Below are positions 1 to 9,116 of a stretch of DNA of 41,083 nt, one piece after another. The notes under the pieces were generated by a model. The model did no database searches. It was not told where the DNA came from and was given only the letters and a program-made list of their open reading frames with translations. The stretch's first letter is position 1, and each line of letters begins with the position of its first letter. The stretch spans positions 1 to 41,083 of the forward strand of contig JAHQVP010000210.1 in the NCBI GenBank assembly GCA_019634275.1, in the 5' to 3' direction. Source of the stretch: Saprospiraceae bacterium. Lineage in GTDB: Bacteria; Bacteroidota; Bacteroidia; Chitinophagales; Saprospiraceae. The position numbers were made by a program, and so were the translations under genes.

Positions 1-331
1 CTCATAATGTACGCGTGACTAAGGAAGCACCTAATTATTTCAGAGGTTCTTTCTAGGCCTCTTAGGCATTTAGGGCCATCCTCACTTAGGATGCAACAAC
101 CCCCGTCGCCACTGCTAATGTGCAGATACATAGGGCCTCGGACCTCGTATGTGGTCTGATTGTGGCGCTCAGAATTCCCAAGATTCTGTTAAAGGGAACC
201 CGTTTTTCAAAAATATTCCAAAAAAAAATCGGCAAGCTGCAACTCTCTCGAAATTGATTCGCTCTTTTAGAACATCTGCGGGCAAAAAGACCCCAGCTTG
301 GCAGAAATTGAAAACTTAAAAGCAAACAATC
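1..331. other. Gene-poor left edge, no clear function
   Basis: I see no convincing complete gene here. On the plus strand an open frame runs from the window edge and ends in TAG at 54-56, with a readable tail of about 17 residues ending in NYFRGSF. It could be the C-terminus of a gene lying mostly outside the window, but it is too short to identify. The 79-residue minus-strand ORF at 86-325 is Cys/Arg-rich with no domain-like pattern and looks spurious. Several short imperfect hairpins are present, none followed by a T-tract. The last 100 bases are A-rich and presumably hold the leader of the next gene, but I found no exact TAnnTTTG element. Confidence 0.4.
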
Positions 332-913
332 ATGCGAACTATTTTGATCAGTTTTCTTGTACTAGGAACAACACTTGTCCATGCGCAATTTTCCCTACGT
401 CCACAGATGGGCTTTAACACCGCCAATTTCAGATCAGCGGATCGAGGAGATTACTTTGAAGAACGGGTAGGATTTCAGTTTGGCGTAGATGCGCAAATTG
501 GCCGCAGCTTTTACCTTCAGCCGGGGATCTTTTGGGAATCCTCTGAAAACGAAATTTACCAGGAGATCGACCAAAGAGAGAATACCGTCAGTGTAGAGCG
601 CATTCGCATTCCTGTAATGTTGGGTTATAAGTTAGCAGGCAATCATACCTCTGGCTGGCTCAATGCTCGCGTATTCACCGGACCTAATGTTTCATTTAAT
701 GTCTCCAAGGATCTAGGGGACGATCCTCTATTCGATGATGACGATTACCGCAATTCTACCTGGGGATGGAACGTGGGATTCGGTCTTGACCTGGCCTTCT
801 TGTTTGTGGATGCCGGATATCAGTTCGGGTTGGACAACGTCTTTGATGGCATCGACGGTACGGCCAACAACGATCTCTTTTACGGAAATGTAGGTTTGCG
901 GATCGGATTTTGA
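332..913 (+). CDS. Outer-membrane beta-barrel protein (PorT/OMP_b-brl_2-like)
   Basis: Small predicted outer-membrane barrel of 193 residues. The first ~18 residues form a signal peptide (basic start, hydrophobic run, then VHA-Q). The mature part alternates short amphipathic strands rich in Gly and aromatics, with acidic loops such as a run of DDDD near residue 135. It ends in LRIGF, a terminal Phe typical of barrels assembled by the BAM machinery. This matches the widespread Bacteroidota PorT-like barrel family (PF13568), whose members are mostly of unknown role; PorT itself serves type IX secretion, but specific orthology cannot be claimed. It stands alone, 110 bases before the DNA glycosylase gene. 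Confidence 0.75.
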   Translation: MRTILISFLVLGTTLVHAQFSLRPQMGFNTANFRSADRGDYFEERVGFQFGVDAQIGRSFYLQPGIFWESSENEIYQEIDQRENTVSVERIRIPVMLGYKLAGNHTSGWLNARVFTGPNVSFNVSKDLGDDPLFDDDDYRNSTWGWNVGFGLDLAFLFVDAGYQFGLDNVFDGIDGTANNDLFYGNVGLRIGF

Positions 914-1022
914 TCTCTCCCTGCAAGATCGTTGGGGTATCATAGTACTGCGAGCGCACTGATCTTTAAAGGGACAAGAAAGAGGATGCTTCCTGGATGG
1001 ATTTTTTGAGTTTCTTTGACCC

Positions 1023-1664
1023 ATGCATTTCGATCCAGAAGCCGGTGCAATGCGCAGCGAGGCAGTCCTCTCCCCCTCCTTCTACAGAAGCCCCGATGTG
1101 GTCAAGATTGCCAGATTGTTGATCGGGTCTGTGTTGCACACGAGAATTGATGGGGTACATACCGCTGGTGTAATCGTAGAAACGGAGGCCTACCGTGCAC
1201 CCGAAGACAAAGCATGCCATGCCTACGGAAATAAACGAACACCACGTACAGAGACCATGTTTGAGGCAGGCGGAATCAGCTATGTATATCTATGCTATGG
1301 CATCCATCATCTTTTTAACGTGGTCACAGGACCGGCAGGTAGCGCTCATGCAGTCTTGATCAGAGCCATTCAGCCCCTCATCGGGTTGGAGCGTATGCTG
1401 ACAAGAAGGGGGCATGAACAACTGCAGAAGAACCTGACTACCGGACCGGGTTCGCTGACGCGCGCACTTGGGATTACCAAGGAGCTAAATGCGGTCTCGT
1501 TGCAAGGTTCTGACTCACCCATCTGGATTACGCAAGGGAGCGCGGTTGCTTCGGAGCGTATTGTCGCCAGTCCCCGCGTCGGCGTTGATTATGCCGCCGA
1601 GTGCGCTCAGTGGCCTTGGCGATTTAGGCTTAAGGATTCTCCCTGGGTGAGTCCGGCCAAATAG
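1023..1664 (+). CDS. DNA-3-methyladenine glycosylase, AAG/MPG family
   Basis: Monofunctional base-excision enzyme that flips out and hydrolyses alkylated purines such as 3-methyladenine and hypoxanthine, leaving abasic sites. The AAG signature is complete: IVETEAY at residues 51-57, where Glu55 corresponds to the catalytic Glu125 of human AAG and Tyr57 to its Tyr127. It is followed by the YVYLCYG segment, the VLIRAIQP segment and TGPGSLTRALGI. Length (213 aa) is normal for bacterial members. ATG at 1023 is the longest start; an ATG at 1050 would remove nine non-conserved residues and is equally possible. No repair partner lies next to it. Confidence 0.93.
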   Translation: MHFDPEAGAMRSEAVLSPSFYRSPDVVKIARLLIGSVLHTRIDGVHTAGVIVETEAYRAPEDKACHAYGNKRTPRTETMFEAGGISYVYLCYGIHHLFNVVTGPAGSAHAVLIRAIQPLIGLERMLTRRGHEQLQKNLTTGPGSLTRALGITKELNAVSLQGSDSPIWITQGSAVASERIVASPRVGVDYAAECAQWPWRFRLKDSPWVSPAK

Positions 1665-1727
1665 GGAATCCAGACTGCCGTATATTGAGGAACCTTTTGA
1701 GTGCGTTATGAATTCTCAGCAGTAGAA

Positions 1728-2981
1728 ATGTACCGATCGCATATGCCCATTGTCGTATTCCTTTTTATCGCGCTCCTTTTTGGGAATCTGAGTGCCCAAG
1801 ATTTTCGCAATGAGGATTGCATCTATAATCCCAACATTAAGTCTATTCAGTTTACCATTCCGGGCCTCCAAACGGCTTTTCCCATCATAAATCTAGGTGA
1901 TCGCGTTCAATTGGACTTTGACGAAATAAATGGAGATGCTCGGTATTTACAATATCGCATTGAGCATTGCAATGCGGATTGGAGCCCATCCGATCTTGAG
2001 CAAATGGAATACCTGGAGGGGTTTAACGACGAGGAGATTCGAGAATTTGCTTTTTCAGTCAATACAAAGATTCCCTACACGCATTATTCTTTGGAGCTGC
2101 CCAATCAGGATGTCAATTGGACAAAGTCTGGTAATTATATGTTACATGTCTATGACTCCAACTCAGGCGAACCACTTTTTAGCAGAAGGTTTTGCGTAGT
2201 AGAAAGCAAGATGAAGATCGATGCAACATTACAGAGACCTGCGGACGTATCGAAAATTCGAACCCATGTAGAGATCGATTTCGAGGTTAATCACAAAGGC
2301 ATCTATCTGCGTAATCCACTCGAAGAGGTACAGGCCGTCGTGCTACAAAATGGCAGATGGGACCGCTCCATCTCTCAAATACCGCCCTTTCGATTTCAAG
2401 GCGAAGATCTCCTCTTTGATCATCAGGACAGGATTGTTTTCCCAGGAGGTAAAGAATTTCGCAATGTAGATTTTCGAAGCTTGCGCAATACAAGCAGAGA
2501 CATCTTGGAAATCGATGAATATCAGGATGCATGGGAGGTCAAACTTATGTTGGATGAAAAACGCACATTTCGCGAATACCTCCAACAGTATGACTTGAAT
2601 GGTCAATACGTAATCGAATCCTACAATGATCGCAACTACAAGGTCGAATCGGATTATGTTTACCTTTTGTTTTCTCTGGCGTCCAGTGCGGAAATAGAGA
2701 ATCAAGATGTATACGTGATCGGTAAGTTTTCTGATTGGGAAGTTCGCCCAGAGAACAAGATGGAGTACACCGATCAATACGGTGCATACTTTGGTGAGAT
2801 CCTGCTTAAGCAAGGCGTATACGACTATGAGTATGTGTCGGTACCCCGAAATGGGACGGGATATGGGGAAGATTTAGAAGGAAGTTGGCATGAAACGGGC
2901 AACTACTACACGATTCTAGTTTACTATCGACCATTTGGCGGCCGCTACGATCAGCTGGTGTCGGTGGGCCATCTGGAGTGA
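1728..2981 (+). CDS. Type IX secretion system plug protein (DUF5103)
   Basis: Predicted to belong to the DUF5103 family, whose Flavobacterium member was found plugging the SprA translocon pore of the type IX secretion system. A signal peptide (VVFLFIALLFGNLSAQ) is followed by the family opening, in which NPNIKSIQF introduces a beta-sandwich, then LQYRIEHCNADW and the LEGFNDEEI segment. The C-terminal third (IGKFSDW then KQGVYDYEYV) is a second Ig-like domain. The ORF opens at GTG 1701, but ATG 1728 (or 1743) better positions the signal peptide. No other T9SS gene is adjacent, which is usual because these genes are scattered. The assignment rests on recalled motifs. Confidence 0.85.
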   Translation: MYRSHMPIVVFLFIALLFGNLSAQDFRNEDCIYNPNIKSIQFTIPGLQTAFPIINLGDRVQLDFDEINGDARYLQYRIEHCNADWSPSDLEQMEYLEGFNDEEIREFAFSVNTKIPYTHYSLELPNQDVNWTKSGNYMLHVYDSNSGEPLFSRRFCVVESKMKIDATLQRPADVSKIRTHVEIDFEVNHKGIYLRNPLEEVQAVVLQNGRWDRSISQIPPFRFQGEDLLFDHQDRIVFPGGKEFRNVDFRSLRNTSRDILEIDEYQDAWEVKLMLDEKRTFREYLQQYDLNGQYVIESYNDRNYKVESDYVYLLFSLASSAEIENQDVYVIGKFSDWEVRPENKMEYTDQYGAYFGEILLKQGVYDYEYVSVPRNGTGYGEDLEGSWHETGNYYTILVYYRPFGGRYDQLVSVGHLE

Positions 2982-2986
2982 GTTTC

Positions 2987-3013
2987 GGATCATTGATCCA
3001 TGATTGGCCAATC
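2987..3013. promoter_or_regulatory. Paired palindromes upstream of the efflux operon
   Basis: Two inverted repeats lie 2 bases apart just after the plug-protein stop codon: GGATC-ATT-GATCC (2987-2999) and the perfect 12-base palindrome GATTGGCCAATC (3002-3013). Neither is followed by a T-tract, so they are poor terminator candidates. Their position 55-80 bases before the TolC gene would suit an operator, but no regulator is known and chance is possible. Confidence 0.25.
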
Positions 3014-3068
3014 TTCATAGAATTAATCCCTGGTCGCTTGAAGGGATGTGTATTTTGTGCAACTGAAA

Positions 3069-4514
3069 ATGTTGCACATGATGAAACGATTGATCATACT
3101 CGTACCATTCCTTTCCTTTCTGGTGGTTTTTACCTACGGTCAAACGGAAAAGTGGTCACTGGAAAAGTGCGTAGAGTACGCCTTAGAGAACAGCCTAACC
3201 ATAGAAAGTGGAAAGCTGGCCATCAAGGATGCCGACCTGGTCAGCAATTCTGCCTGGCAAGAGCGGTTGCCCTCCATCAATGGAAGCTCTGGATACAATT
3301 TAAGTTTTGGACGAAGGATAGATCCATCCACCAATGACTTTATCAATCAACGGTTTGGGAATCAGACCATCAGCGTATCCGGTGGTGTCGTGCTCTTTAA
3401 TGGAGGACGGGTAAACAATCAAATTAAGCAGTCAAAATTGCAGAGCGAGGCGGCACGTATGGACCTCGAGCAAATGGAGAATGACATTAGCCTGGAGGTC
3501 GCTCAGACCTACCTCAACATTCTTTTCTCCAAGGAAAATGCGGCCAATGCCCGAAATAGTCTCGCACTGACGCAAAATCAGCTCGACCAGATAGAGCGAT
3601 TAATCGCTGCGGGCAGTCGTCCACGCAATGCTGCTCTGGAACTTGTGGCGCAAGTCGCTGCTGGCGAACAAGCCCTGATCATGGCCGAAAATGATGCCAT
3701 CATTGGACTGCTCACCTTGAGGCAGTTGCTGCAATTGGATCCGACGACCGACTTTGAGATAGAAACACCAGAAGTGGTCTTGCCTAGTGATTATGATATG
3801 GCCAGCCTCAATTCTGAAGATGTCTATGCTTCAGCAGAAAGCAACCAACCCAGCATCAAGGCAGGAGATCTGCGGGCACGCAGTGCGGAGATCGGAGTAG
3901 CTTTGGCAAAGACAAATCATTACCCGTCCTTGAGTATTGGAGGAAGCCTGGGATCCAATTTCTCATCCGTAGCGGCCCGTCAAGGGGAAATTACTGGCGG
4001 CATGGTAGTCGATCAGCCGGGAGTATTCATCAACGGTGAGCCCGTTATGTTTGGATTCTTTCAACCTACTTTCACTACGGACAAAATCAGTTATGGGGAT
4101 CAACTCAATGAGAATTTTGGATATGGTGTAGGCGTGCAACTTGACGTACCTATATTCAATCAGGGGCGAAACAAAGTCGCACGACAACAAGCGGAGCTTA
4201 ATGTCCGTAGAGTGCAAGTTGATAACCTCAACATCAAGAACAATCTGCGAAGCACTATCGAAAGATCGGTTGCTGATGCAAAGGCCGCGAAACTCCAATA
4301 CGATGCAGCTTTACGGACGTTGGAAGCCTCACGTGCTTCTTACGGAGATACCCAGAAGCGGTATGATCTTGGTGTATCTAACAGCTTTGAGCTAACAACA
4401 GCGATTAACAATCGCGACCAAGCGGAAGTGGATCTGCTGATCGCGAAGTATGACTTCATTTTTAAACTTAAGGTGATTGATTTTTATCAAGGAAAGGCGA
4501 TAAGCCTTAACTGA
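3069..4514 (+). CDS. TolC-family outer-membrane efflux protein
   Basis: Outer-membrane channel of a tripartite export system. After a signal peptide (KRLIILVPFLSFLVVFTYGQ) the protein shows the duplicated OEP pattern: WSLEKCVEYALENSLTI at the start of the first repeat, long Ala/Gln/Leu-rich helices, and a second repeat beginning near LDVPIFNQGRNK with its own helices. The length (about 480 aa) is normal. The ORF opens at GTG 3048; ATG 3069 or 3078 better fits the signal peptide. The HlyD-like adaptor gene follows after 11 bases, so the two should be cotranscribed. Substrate unknown. Confidence 0.93.
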   Translation: MLHMMKRLIILVPFLSFLVVFTYGQTEKWSLEKCVEYALENSLTIESGKLAIKDADLVSNSAWQERLPSINGSSGYNLSFGRRIDPSTNDFINQRFGNQTISVSGGVVLFNGGRVNNQIKQSKLQSEAARMDLEQMENDISLEVAQTYLNILFSKENAANARNSLALTQNQLDQIERLIAAGSRPRNAALELVAQVAAGEQALIMAENDAIIGLLTLRQLLQLDPTTDFEIETPEVVLPSDYDMASLNSEDVYASAESNQPSIKAGDLRARSAEIGVALAKTNHYPSLSIGGSLGSNFSSVAARQGEITGGMVVDQPGVFINGEPVMFGFFQPTFTTDKISYGDQLNENFGYGVGVQLDVPIFNQGRNKVARQQAELNVRRVQVDNLNIKNNLRSTIERSVADAKAAKLQYDAALRTLEASRASYGDTQKRYDLGVSNSFELTTAINNRDQAEVDLLIAKYDFIFKLKVIDFYQGKAISLN

Positions 4515-4525
4515 TCTACACGCAT

Positions 4526-5881
4526 ATGGCAAAGAAGAAAAAGCGCTCACGACTGTATTTGATTCTGGGGATTGTATTGGCAGCACTGTTGGCCTTGGCT
4601 TACTATAAGAGCCAGCAGCGCGAGACTGGAAAAGAAATCGAGGTGTCCAAAGTGATGAAAAGAGACATCAAAGAATTGGTATCCGCCAGTGGTAAGATCT
4701 TTCCGGAGAAGGAGGTCATCATCAGTTCTGATGTATCTGGTGAGATCGTGAGTCTGCCCGTAGAGGAAGGAGATTCGGTCAAGGCAGGACAAGTCTTAGC
4801 TCGGATTGATCCCGAGGCATACGTGAGTCAGGTGGAGCGAGGAACCGCCGGACTCAATAACACCAAAGCTCAACTTGCCATCTCAAAGTCTAATTATGAG
4901 AACAACGTTGCACAACTGGAACAAGTCAACGTGCAATTAAAAAATGCTCAGCGTCGTCATAAGCGCAATCAAGAACTGTTGGATCAGGGAGTGATTTCGA
5001 CGGCTGAGTTTGAGACCACAGAGACCGAACTAGAAGCAGCACAGGCCAATGTTTCAGCTACTGAGGCGGGCATTCGAGCAGCACAGGAAACCATAAATGC
5101 AAACGAGTTCTCCATTAAAAGTGCTGAAGCGTCATTGAAAGAGCTTCAAACAAGCTTAAAGCGGACCACCATTGTGGCTCCCGTGTCGGGCATCATATCA
5201 AAACTCGATGTGGAGGAAGGAGAACGCGTGGTAGGAACCATTCAGATGACGGGTACCGAAATGATGCGAATAGCCAACCTCTCGGTGATGGAAGTCCAGG
5301 TGGACGTCAGTGAAAACGACATCCTGAAAGTGGAAGAAGGCGATAGCGCAGACATTGAGGTTGATGCATACCTGGATAGGACCTTTAGAGGAGTGGTGTC
5401 TGAAATCGCCAACTCGGCCTCATCGGTAGGGACAGCCGCGGCCCTTGCCTCTGACCAAGTCACCAATTTCGTGGTCAAAATCCTTATGGACCCCAATTCG
5501 TATGATGATCTGGTCAAGCCCAGTCGGCCGTTTCCATTCAGGCCGGGCATGTCTGCGTCAGTAGACATCAATACCAATACGGTATCAGACGTCTTGGCCG
5601 TGCCCATTTTGGCAGTGACTACACGCGACTTGAATGAAGATAAAGAGGGAGAGGACGAAGACATTCGCGAGGTCGTCTTTATATGCGAGGCAGACACCGT
5701 GCGCAGGCAGCTGGTGACCACAGGAGTTCAGGATGATTCTTATATACACATACTTGACGGAGTAGAAGATGGACAGGAACTCGCATCCGGGCCATATTCA
5801 ACGATCACCAGGGATCTAGAACACGGTGACGAATACCGACAAAAAGAAAAACCTGGGTCAGACAAGGATTCGGATGAATAG
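4526..5881 (+). CDS. HlyD/MacA-type periplasmic adaptor subunit
   Basis: Membrane-fusion protein that should bridge an inner-membrane pump to the TolC channel encoded just upstream. A basic N-terminus (KKKKRSR) and a single membrane anchor (about residues 9-27) are followed by a biotinyl-lipoyl-like half motif with VEEGDSVKAGQVLARID, a long Ala/Gln/Glu-rich coiled-coil hairpin (roughly residues 100-210), the second lipoyl half (IVAPVSGIISKLDVEEGERV) and beta-barrel domains. The last residues are highly charged. The layout resembles adaptors for MacB-type ABC exporters, but no ABC or RND gene follows. The stop codon overlaps the next gene by 8 bases. Confidence 0.93.
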   Translation: MAKKKKRSRLYLILGIVLAALLALAYYKSQQRETGKEIEVSKVMKRDIKELVSASGKIFPEKEVIISSDVSGEIVSLPVEEGDSVKAGQVLARIDPEAYVSQVERGTAGLNNTKAQLAISKSNYENNVAQLEQVNVQLKNAQRRHKRNQELLDQGVISTAEFETTETELEAAQANVSATEAGIRAAQETINANEFSIKSAEASLKELQTSLKRTTIVAPVSGIISKLDVEEGERVVGTIQMTGTEMMRIANLSVMEVQVDVSENDILKVEEGDSADIEVDAYLDRTFRGVVSEIANSASSVGTAAALASDQVTNFVVKILMDPNSYDDLVKPSRPFPFRPGMSASVDINTNTVSDVLAVPILAVTTRDLNEDKEGEDEDIREVVFICEADTVRRQLVTTGVQDDSYIHILDGVEDGQELASGPYSTITRDLEHGDEYRQKEKPGSDKDSDE

Positions 5882-6473
5882 CAGGGCGGTTATCGTCTTT
5901 CTCAAAACGCCCATTCCAGGTAGTGTTAAGACCCGCATTGGCCGGGTGGCCGGTAATGAAAAGGCAGCTTCGATATACCGGCACCTTCTGGAGACGACCT
6001 TTCGAGTCTTATCGGAGGTAGAAGCAGTAAAGCTCAGATACTTTAGTCCAAGCGTTTTTGACGATCCTTCATGGGCGGAGCAGGATACTCAAGACTTCTT
6101 ACAAGAAGGGGAGGATTTGGGAGAACGTATGAAGCAAGCTTTTATGAAAGCGTTGAGCGAGCATCAGGAGGTGGTGATCGTGGGAACGGATTGTCCCTAT
6201 CTCACGCCAGAAATCTTTGCAGAGGCATTTGATTCACTTCAGAAAAACGACTTAGTGATCGGCCCCTCACTCGATGGAGGATATTACCTGCTTGGGTGCA
6301 AGATGCTGCATCCGCCGTTGTTTGATCAGTTGCCCTGGAGCACTGATCAAGTCTTACCCATGACCCTCTCGATTGCGAATCGCCTTGGACTCCTCGTCCA
6401 TCAACTGCCTGCTTTGAGAGACGTCGATCACCTGGAGGACTGGGAGGCCTATCTTAAGAGCACCTCAAGTTAA
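5874..6473 (+). CDS. DUF2064 / TIGR04282-type glycosyltransferase-like protein
   Basis: Compact GT-A-fold nucleotidyl/glycosyltransferase-like protein of about 199 aa. Motifs include FLKTPIPGSVKTRIG near the N-terminus (nucleotide-binding loop), VIVGTDCPYLTPEIF, then IGPSLDGGYYLLG and the WSTDQV segment. These match DUF2064, often labelled arsenosugar-biosynthesis glycosyltransferase; that role is documented in few organisms and no arsenic gene is visible here, so the substrate is open. The ORF track starts at 5826, but ATG 5874 removes a non-conserved charged leader and leaves a natural 8-base overlap with the adaptor gene, implying translational coupling. Confidence 0.82.
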   Translation: MNSRAVIVFLKTPIPGSVKTRIGRVAGNEKAASIYRHLLETTFRVLSEVEAVKLRYFSPSVFDDPSWAEQDTQDFLQEGEDLGERMKQAFMKALSEHQEVVIVGTDCPYLTPEIFAEAFDSLQKNDLVIGPSLDGGYYLLGCKMLHPPLFDQLPWSTDQVLPMTLSIANRLGLLVHQLPALRDVDHLEDWEAYLKSTSS

Positions 6474-6488
6474 ATTTTGGATATGCCA

Positions 6489-7334
6489 TCAGGCATGTTG
6501 ATGGGAGGCAATGTATGCTTGGCGGTAGTTTTCGAATGATGCTCCAAGTTCTTTACTGGCAGCACCGACGAGGCCATCGTTGATTTTTAGATCGTCTATT
6601 TGTGTAACAGGAAGGACCCCTTTGGTTGTGCTGGTGATAAAGGCCTCTCGTGCTCTGGAAATTTTCTCCAATGGAAGCGCACCAATCTTGACATTCATCA
6701 AGGTGCTTGCCAGTTCTAATACTTTGCTGCGCGTAATGCCCGCTAGAATCGTCTTTTGACTCGTGCAGAGTGTTCCAGCATCGTCGACGATAAAGAAATT
6801 GGCCCTTGATGTCTCCTGAATGTTACGACCGTCATGATACAGTAGATCCACTGCGCCCCCTTCAGCCAGTAGGTTTCGCAACCGAAGTGCGTTGGCGTAA
6901 TTGAGGGATTTGATGGTCGCGGTCGATCGGTGATGACGCTGCAGAAGGAGTCGGATTCCGTTATGATAGACCTCTGGTGGATAGTCGATCGAAGGATATT
7001 GCATCAAGTACAGATTGGGCTTGCCGGGCGTATAGCCGTTTTCGGAATCGCCTCCGGTCAGCACCAGACGAATGTAACCATGGTCAACGGCATTTGCTTC
7101 TGCCAGAAGCCTGACCTGCTGAGACAATTCCTCCGCAGTGACAGGCACATGCAGGCCGATTTCCTTAGCGGACCTAAAAAACCGAGCAAAGTAGTCCTCT
7201 TCAAAGACTGCACGACCAAAAGCGATGGGAAAGAAGTCAAAGATTCCATATCCCCTCAGTAGCCCGATGTCTTCCAGACACACGGTTGGCTCCTGTGTGG
7301 GCCTAAGGGATCCATTAACCAGATGATGCTTCAT
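6489..7334 (-). CDS. Class IV (branched-chain / D-amino-acid type) PLP aminotransferase
   Basis: Fold-type IV PLP enzyme, related to branched-chain aminotransferase, D-alanine aminotransferase and aminodeoxychorismate lyase. The features seen are LLRGYGIFDF near the N-terminus, the PLP lysine in TIKSLNY (Lys146 counted from the TTG at 7346), and QETSRANFF, whose Glu contacts the PLP ring nitrogen. Substrate cannot be decided by eye; lyase and transaminase members look alike. The ORF opens at TTG 7346, but ATG 7334, directly after AGGAG, looks better. It begins 12 bases after the gamma-glutamyltransferase stop, so the genes form an operon. It converges on the glycosyltransferase gene across 15 bases holding a small ATGCC/GGCAT hairpin. 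Confidence 0.88.
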   Translation of the reverse strand: MKHHLVNGSLRPTQEPTVCLEDIGLLRGYGIFDFFPIAFGRAVFEEDYFARFFRSAKEIGLHVPVTAEELSQQVRLLAEANAVDHGYIRLVLTGGDSENGYTPGKPNLYLMQYPSIDYPPEVYHNGIRLLLQRHHRSTATIKSLNYANALRLRNLLAEGGAVDLLYHDGRNIQETSRANFFIVDDAGTLCTSQKTILAGITRSKVLELASTLMNVKIGALPLEKISRAREAFITSTTKGVLPVTQIDDLKINDGLVGAASKELGASFENYRQAYIASHQHA

Positions 7335-7346
7335 GCTCCTATTCAA

Positions 7347-9041
7347 TCAATAGCCCGCTGCAAAGTCATCCCCGCGTGGATCAGCAGCTCCTTCAAGTGT
7401 ATTGTCGCGAACGAGAATGGCATCGACACGTCCGATGGCCCCTCGATCCTGTAGTTTATGTCCCATCTCCATCAGCCGTGTTGTCGTCTCAGCAGGAAAC
7501 GCATTGGTCTCATGCAAGATCATATCAGGAAGCCACTGATGGTGGAATCGTCTTGCGTTCACTGCTTGCTGCATCGTCATCCCATGGTCAATGACGTTGA
7601 CAATGGTTTGAAAAACAGAGGTGATGATGGTGGATCCTCCTGGAGTTCCCACTACCATAAACAGTTCACCGTCTTTCTCGACAATGGTCGGAGTCATCGA
7701 ACTCAACATGCGTTTCTCCGGCACAATGGCGTTTGCTTCAGCTCCTACTAAGCCAAACTGATTGGGGACACCAGGTTTGATACTGAAGTCATCCATTTCA
7801 TTATTCAGGAAAAAACCCGCGCCTTTGACCATAACTTTACAGCCGTACCCAGAATTAAGAGTCGTGGTAATCGCTACCGCATTTCCCTCCTTGTCGACTA
7901 CCGAAAAATGAGTGGTTTCCACACTTTCCACAATTTCAACATTGCCTTCTTTGATCTCTTCGGAAGGAGTAGTGGATTTGAGATTGACGGATGCCATGCG
8001 CTCTGCTAGGTAATCAGGACTAGTCAGCATCTGTACGGGCACATCATAGTAGTCTGGATCACCCAGAAAGGTGGCCCGATCTGCATATACCCTCTTTTCT
8101 ACCTCGGTCATCAATTGTACGGTTCGAGAAGTGTTATAGCCCCATTTTGCGACAGGATATTTTTCAATGGACTCGAGCAACTGCAGAAGTGCAACCCCCC
8201 CACTGGAGGGTGGAGGCATAGAGATGATGCGGTGGCCTCGATAATCGCCCTGGAGAGGATCTCGCCAAACAGATTGATAACGGTCAAAGTCTTCTTGCAC
8301 AATGATCCCATTTGATCGTTTCATTTCTTCAAGGAAGAGTCGGGCGGTTTCTCCTTCGTAAAATCCTGCACGACCTTTGTCTCGGATACGTTCGAAGGTA
8401 TTGGCAAGATCTTCCTGCACCATTAAGTCTCCTTCCTTCCAACCTCCATCACGCACATAGAGAATGGGGTGGGTATTTACCTTATTAAATAGCTCGGCCC
8501 GACCCGTGATGCCCCGTGCCGCCATTTCAGTCAAAGCATAGCCATTACGAGCCAGTTCTACGGAAGGCTGCACCAAATCTTTCCAGGGCAGTTTGCCAAA
8601 GCGCGAATGAAGCTGTACCATTCCATCCACCGAACCGGGAACCCCAACCGCCAAATGTCCCTCTAAACTGAGTCGGCCGCTTACATTCCCCTCCTCATCA
8701 AGGTACATGTCTTTTCCAGCAGCCAAGGGAGCCTTTTCTCTAAAGTCCAGTGATCCAATCTCACCCTCTCTGGAGCGGAAAACGGCGAAACCACCACCTC
8801 CTATGTTGCCTGCATTTTGGTATACAACGGCGAGGGCAAATTGCACCGCGACGGCGGCATCCCAGGCATTGCCTCCTTGACGTAGAATCTCAGCACCTAC
8901 TTTGCTGGCTTCCGGATGTGCCGAAACCACCATGGCATTTTCGACGACCATCCCCTCTTCGAAGGGAACTTCAGTGGCTTTATCTGTCGACTTGCAGGCG
9001 AACAGTAGCAAAGCCAGCAAGGGTATCATCATCTTGTTCAT
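7347..9041 (-). CDS. ggt: Gamma-glutamyltransferase lipoprotein
   Basis: N-terminal nucleophile hydrolase that removes or transfers the gamma-glutamyl group of glutathione and related peptides outside the cytoplasm. From ATG 9041 a lipoprotein signal (MIPLLALLLFAC) anchors it to a membrane. The self-cleavage site is intact: VETTHFSVVDKEG, whose first Thr of TTH matches Thr391 of the E. coli enzyme and becomes the small-subunit nucleophile (residue 376 from this start). The large subunit carries GGNAWDAAVA and the PPPSSGGVAL region; the small subunit has NEMDDFSIKPG and the GTPGGS motif. The length is normal. It sits between the bacilliredoxin and aminotransferase genes, hinting at thiol or peptide turnover. 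Confidence 0.95.
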   Translation of the reverse strand: MNKMMIPLLALLLFACKSTDKATEVPFEEGMVVENAMVVSAHPEASKVGAEILRQGGNAWDAAVAVQFALAVVYQNAGNIGGGGFAVFRSREGEIGSLDFREKAPLAAGKDMYLDEEGNVSGRLSLEGHLAVGVPGSVDGMVQLHSRFGKLPWKDLVQPSVELARNGYALTEMAARGITGRAELFNKVNTHPILYVRDGGWKEGDLMVQEDLANTFERIRDKGRAGFYEGETARLFLEEMKRSNGIIVQEDFDRYQSVWRDPLQGDYRGHRIISMPPPSSGGVALLQLLESIEKYPVAKWGYNTSRTVQLMTEVEKRVYADRATFLGDPDYYDVPVQMLTSPDYLAERMASVNLKSTTPSEEIKEGNVEIVESVETTHFSVVDKEGNAVAITTTLNSGYGCKVMVKGAGFFLNNEMDDFSIKPGVPNQFGLVGAEANAIVPEKRMLSSMTPTIVEKDGELFMVVGTPGGSTIITSVFQTIVNVIDHGMTMQQAVNARRFHHQWLPDMILHETNAFPAETTTRLMEMGHKLQDRGAIGRVDAILVRDNTLEGAADPRGDDFAAGY

Positions 9042-9116
9042 GAAGGAGAGATATTTAGATCCATGCCTGTGCAGCAGGATCATGATAAAAAGAATGCAGC
9101 GTCCGTAACAAGCGCG

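Noticed and set aside
86-325. 79-residue minus-strand ORF at the left edge
   Set aside because: Composition is atypical (Cys/Arg rich), there is no domain-like pattern and no neighbour to support it.
2343-2813. 156-residue minus-strand ORF inside the plug-protein gene
   Set aside because: Antisense shadow of a recognisable family protein.
5826-5873. Upstream start for the DUF2064 gene
   Set aside because: The extra 16 residues are charged, non-conserved and encoded within the adaptor gene; ATG 5874 is more natural.
6483-6496. ATGCC/GGCAT hairpin between convergent genes
   Set aside because: Only 5 bp with no T-tract on either side; not called as a terminator.
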